Assembly: GCF_011326755.1 (NCBI RefSeq) | Contig: NZ_JAAOIE010000002.1 | Span: forward strand, 558,001 to 622,000 | Direction: 5' to 3' | Length of the DNA: 64,000 bases | DNA from: Cochlodiniinecator piscidefendens | Lineage (GTDB): Bacteria > Pseudomonadota > Alphaproteobacteria > Rhodobacterales > Rhodobacteraceae | Part shown: in pieces, positions 62,766 to 64,000 of the stretch | Numbering within the stretch: position 1 is the first letter of the stretch | Layout of the letters: each line of letters starts with the position of its first letter | The notes under the pieces: generated by a model | The model's input: only the letters and a program-made list of their open reading frames with translations | Told to the model about the DNA's origin: nothing | The model's database searches: none | Translations under genes and position numbers: made by a program

Positions 62766-63230
62766 ATGCCCAGCATAGATGATTTCGACCGACAATTACT
62801 TGCCCTTTTACAAAAGAACGGAAAACTTGGCATCCAAGATCTCGCTGCACAAACATCTCTGTCGACCTCTCCTTGCTGGCGAAGAATCCGCAAGCTCGAA
62901 GAAGCTGGTGTCATTGACAAATACGTTGCCTTACTCGACCGCCGTGCATTGGGATTAAATGCAATGGCCTACGTTCATGTTTCATTGCTTGAACATACTG
63001 AAGAAACGATCAAAGCTTTCGACAGCTTTGTCGCGCGTACTGATGAAATCATTGAATGTTGTTCGATCACCGGTAGCAATGACTACATGTTAAAGGTGGT
63101 TGCGCCAGATGCTGAGGGCTTAGAAGAGTTTCTGATGAAAGATTTACTGGCCCTCGGAATCGTCCGTTCGTCAGTGACAAATTTCGTACTTCGTCAGAAA
63201 AAATTCACGACAGAGCTTCCGCTGGTTTAA
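62766..63230 (+). CDS. Lrp/AsnC family transcriptional regulator, probably of phhAB
   Basis: A 154-residue feast/famine regulator. SIDDFDRQLLALLQKNGKLGIQDLAAQTSLSTSPCWRRIRKLEEAGVIDKYVALLDRRALGLN is the HTH domain and linker; MAYVHVSLLEHTEETIKAFDSFVARTDEIIECCSITGSNDYMLKVVAPD is the ligand domain. MPSIDDF at 62766 is the start that fits the family. It is divergent from phhA-phhB, so phenylalanine or tyrosine is a likely effector, by inference. It ends one base from the convergent yqgE stop. Confidence 0.9.
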   Translation: MPSIDDFDRQLLALLQKNGKLGIQDLAAQTSLSTSPCWRRIRKLEEAGVIDKYVALLDRRALGLNAMAYVHVSLLEHTEETIKAFDSFVARTDEIIECCSITGSNDYMLKVVAPDAEGLEEFLMKDLLALGIVRSSVTNFVLRQKKFTTELPLV

Positions 63231-63231
63231 G

Positions 63232-63807
63232 CTAAGCGTGCCCTGCAGACGCAGCCAAAAGCAATGGGTTTACCCCCATTGAGCGCAGCGCCGCCTCCCA
63301 CTTTGAACTGTTACGCTCATCAAAAACGATTTCACTCAAGGCGTCGCAGATCAGCCAGCCGTTCGAAGAGATCTCGGTCTCAAGCTGTCCGGCCCCCCAG
63401 CCAGAATACCCCAAAGCCAACAGCGCTTTATTTGGCCCTTGACCTTGTGCGATATCCTCAAGCACATCACGCGTCGCCGTCATCGAAAACCGTTCATCCA
63501 CCTGCAAAGTGGACTCTAGTGTTCCGTAATCTGTGGTATGCAGCACAAAACCTCTACCAATTTCAACAGGTCCACCAAAATGGATATCCGGAGTATCCAC
63601 ACCGTCTTTTACATCAATTGAAAGTTGATCTAGCATTTCGGAAAATTGGAGGTCTGCAGAGGGCTTATTCACAATAAGCCCCATCGCGCCGTCCTCAGAA
63701 TGCGCGCATAGAAACACCACGGATTTTTCAAACCGGGTATCACCCATCCCTGGCATGGCAATAAGAAACTTGCCGCTTAAATATTCTGCGCCCTGCACCT
63801 CAGTCAT
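63232..63807 (-). CDS. yqgE: YqgE/AlgH family protein
   Basis: A 191-residue conserved protein with the UPF0301 fold. LSGKFLIAMPGMGDTRFEKSVVFLCAHSEDGAMGLIVNKPS is diagnostic, as are DIHFGGPVEIGRGFVLHTTDY and ALGYSGWGAGQLETEISSNGWLI. Exact function is not settled; the E. coli gene is YqgE, and AlgH is the Pseudomonas homologue. It stands divergent from a secreted protein that begins at the window's end. Confidence 0.95.
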   Translation of the reverse strand: MTEVQGAEYLSGKFLIAMPGMGDTRFEKSVVFLCAHSEDGAMGLIVNKPSADLQFSEMLDQLSIDVKDGVDTPDIHFGGPVEIGRGFVLHTTDYGTLESTLQVDERFSMTATRDVLEDIAQGQGPNKALLALGYSGWGAGQLETEISSNGWLICDALSEIVFDERNSSKWEAALRSMGVNPLLLAASAGHA

Positions 63808-63919
63808 AGTTAATACATGCGCGTTTTATCGCCGATTGGCAAGCCTCAGCGCCAATCTCATTCGCCTGGTTCTCAGGTTTGTTACTTTTCATTCCTATTC
63901 AACAGGCTATTGTTCCCAC

Positions 63920-64000
63920 ATGAAATTTAGCACTGAAAATCTGCCCCACCTTGTGATCGCTTTGACGTTTTCTTACGCGACTTCCGGGTATGCCCAATCA
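63920..64000 (+). CDS. Secreted protein, 5' end only
   Basis: The first 27 codons of an open frame that runs off the window. The start MKFSTENLPHLVIALTFSYATSGYAQS has a hydrophobic core and an AQS-like cleavage site, a normal signal peptide. The identity cannot be read from this part. It is divergent from yqgE, next to which disulfide-exchange proteins are sometimes found in relatives, but this is not evidence for it here. The ribosome site is weak. Confidence 0.55.
   Translation, partial: MKFSTENLPHLVIALTFSYATSGYAQS

Noticed and set aside
1-64000. CRISPR arrays, insertion sequences, prophage, integrase or tRNA genes
   Set aside because: No regularly spaced repeats, transposase or integrase motifs, or cloverleaf with TTCNANNC were found on either strand by eye.

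Overview
The window looks like a 64 kb stretch of chromosome from an alphaproteobacterium of the Rhodobacterales, most likely the marine Roseobacter group. The reasons are the cbb3 oxidase / universal stress / FnrL / HemN cluster, the membrane-bound cytochrome c of the c-y type, the small 4.5S SRP RNA, TrcR (DUF1013), malyl-CoA lyase, a Hint_2-domain protein and a tandem pair of DddQ-type cupins (DMSP lyase family). Genes are dense, on both strands, with short overlaps (ATGA, GTGA, TAATG). I see no transposase, phage gene, CRISPR array, tRNA or rRNA. The only partial genes are at the two edges.

Layout. 1-5.3 kb: microaerobic respiration block, with ccoN-ccoO leftwards, a universal stress protein rightwards, fnrL leftwards and oxygen-independent coproporphyrinogen oxidase hemN rightwards; three FNR-type boxes sit in the two divergent promoters. 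5.3-12.3 kb: a yejABEF-like peptide ABC importer with a downstream glycosyltransferase; yejA carries an apparent 1-base frameshift near its 3' end. 12.4-17.6 kb: cytochrome c, prephenate dehydratase, NudC with an SRPBCC protein, and a 2',3'-cyclic nucleotide phosphodiesterase. 17.7-24.6 kb: two secreted unknowns, the SRP RNA gene, a phosphatase/ankyrin pair, and dnaX-GNAT-ybaB-recR. 24.6-31.4 kb: trcR, RNase T2, COQ9-quinone oxidoreductase-hydantoinase, rpsU and a DMT exporter. 31.4-36 kb: an Lrp regulator divergent from alanine dehydrogenase, mscL, a GST, a Hint protein and YtoQ. 36-42.6 kb: translation genes pheS-ASCH-pheT and rpmI-rplT, plus pyruvate kinase. 42.7-50.5 kb: N-formylglutamate amidohydrolase and CHMI, a CoA-transferase, a D-amino-acid catabolic operon dgcN-dgcA-dat, then malyl-CoA lyase with a racemase-like gene. 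50.6-57.4 kb: an AraC/GyrI regulator, accA, a flavoprotein, ftsE-ftsX-plsC, a zinc-ribbon membrane protein and ureidoglycine aminohydrolase. 57.5-64 kb: transaldolase, two DddQ-like cupins divergent from an aldehyde dehydrogenase, phhA-phhB with a divergent Lrp regulator, YqgE, and the start of a secreted protein.

How it fits together. FnrL is predicted to switch on both the high-affinity oxidase and anaerobic haem synthesis. Several modules degrade amino acids and related compounds: D-amino acids through D-Glu and N-acetylation, alanine through Ald, phenylalanine through PhhAB, and formylglutamate. This fits a marine heterotroph, and the DddQ pair adds a likely DMSP-cleavage trait. I found no clearly novel system. 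The best leads are the DddQ tandem, the yejA frameshift, the coupled ASCH gene between pheS and pheT, the three genes lying between the SRP RNA gene and dnaX, and the TTGCAA-rich control regions. All function calls were made by reading the sequence; no database search was run.
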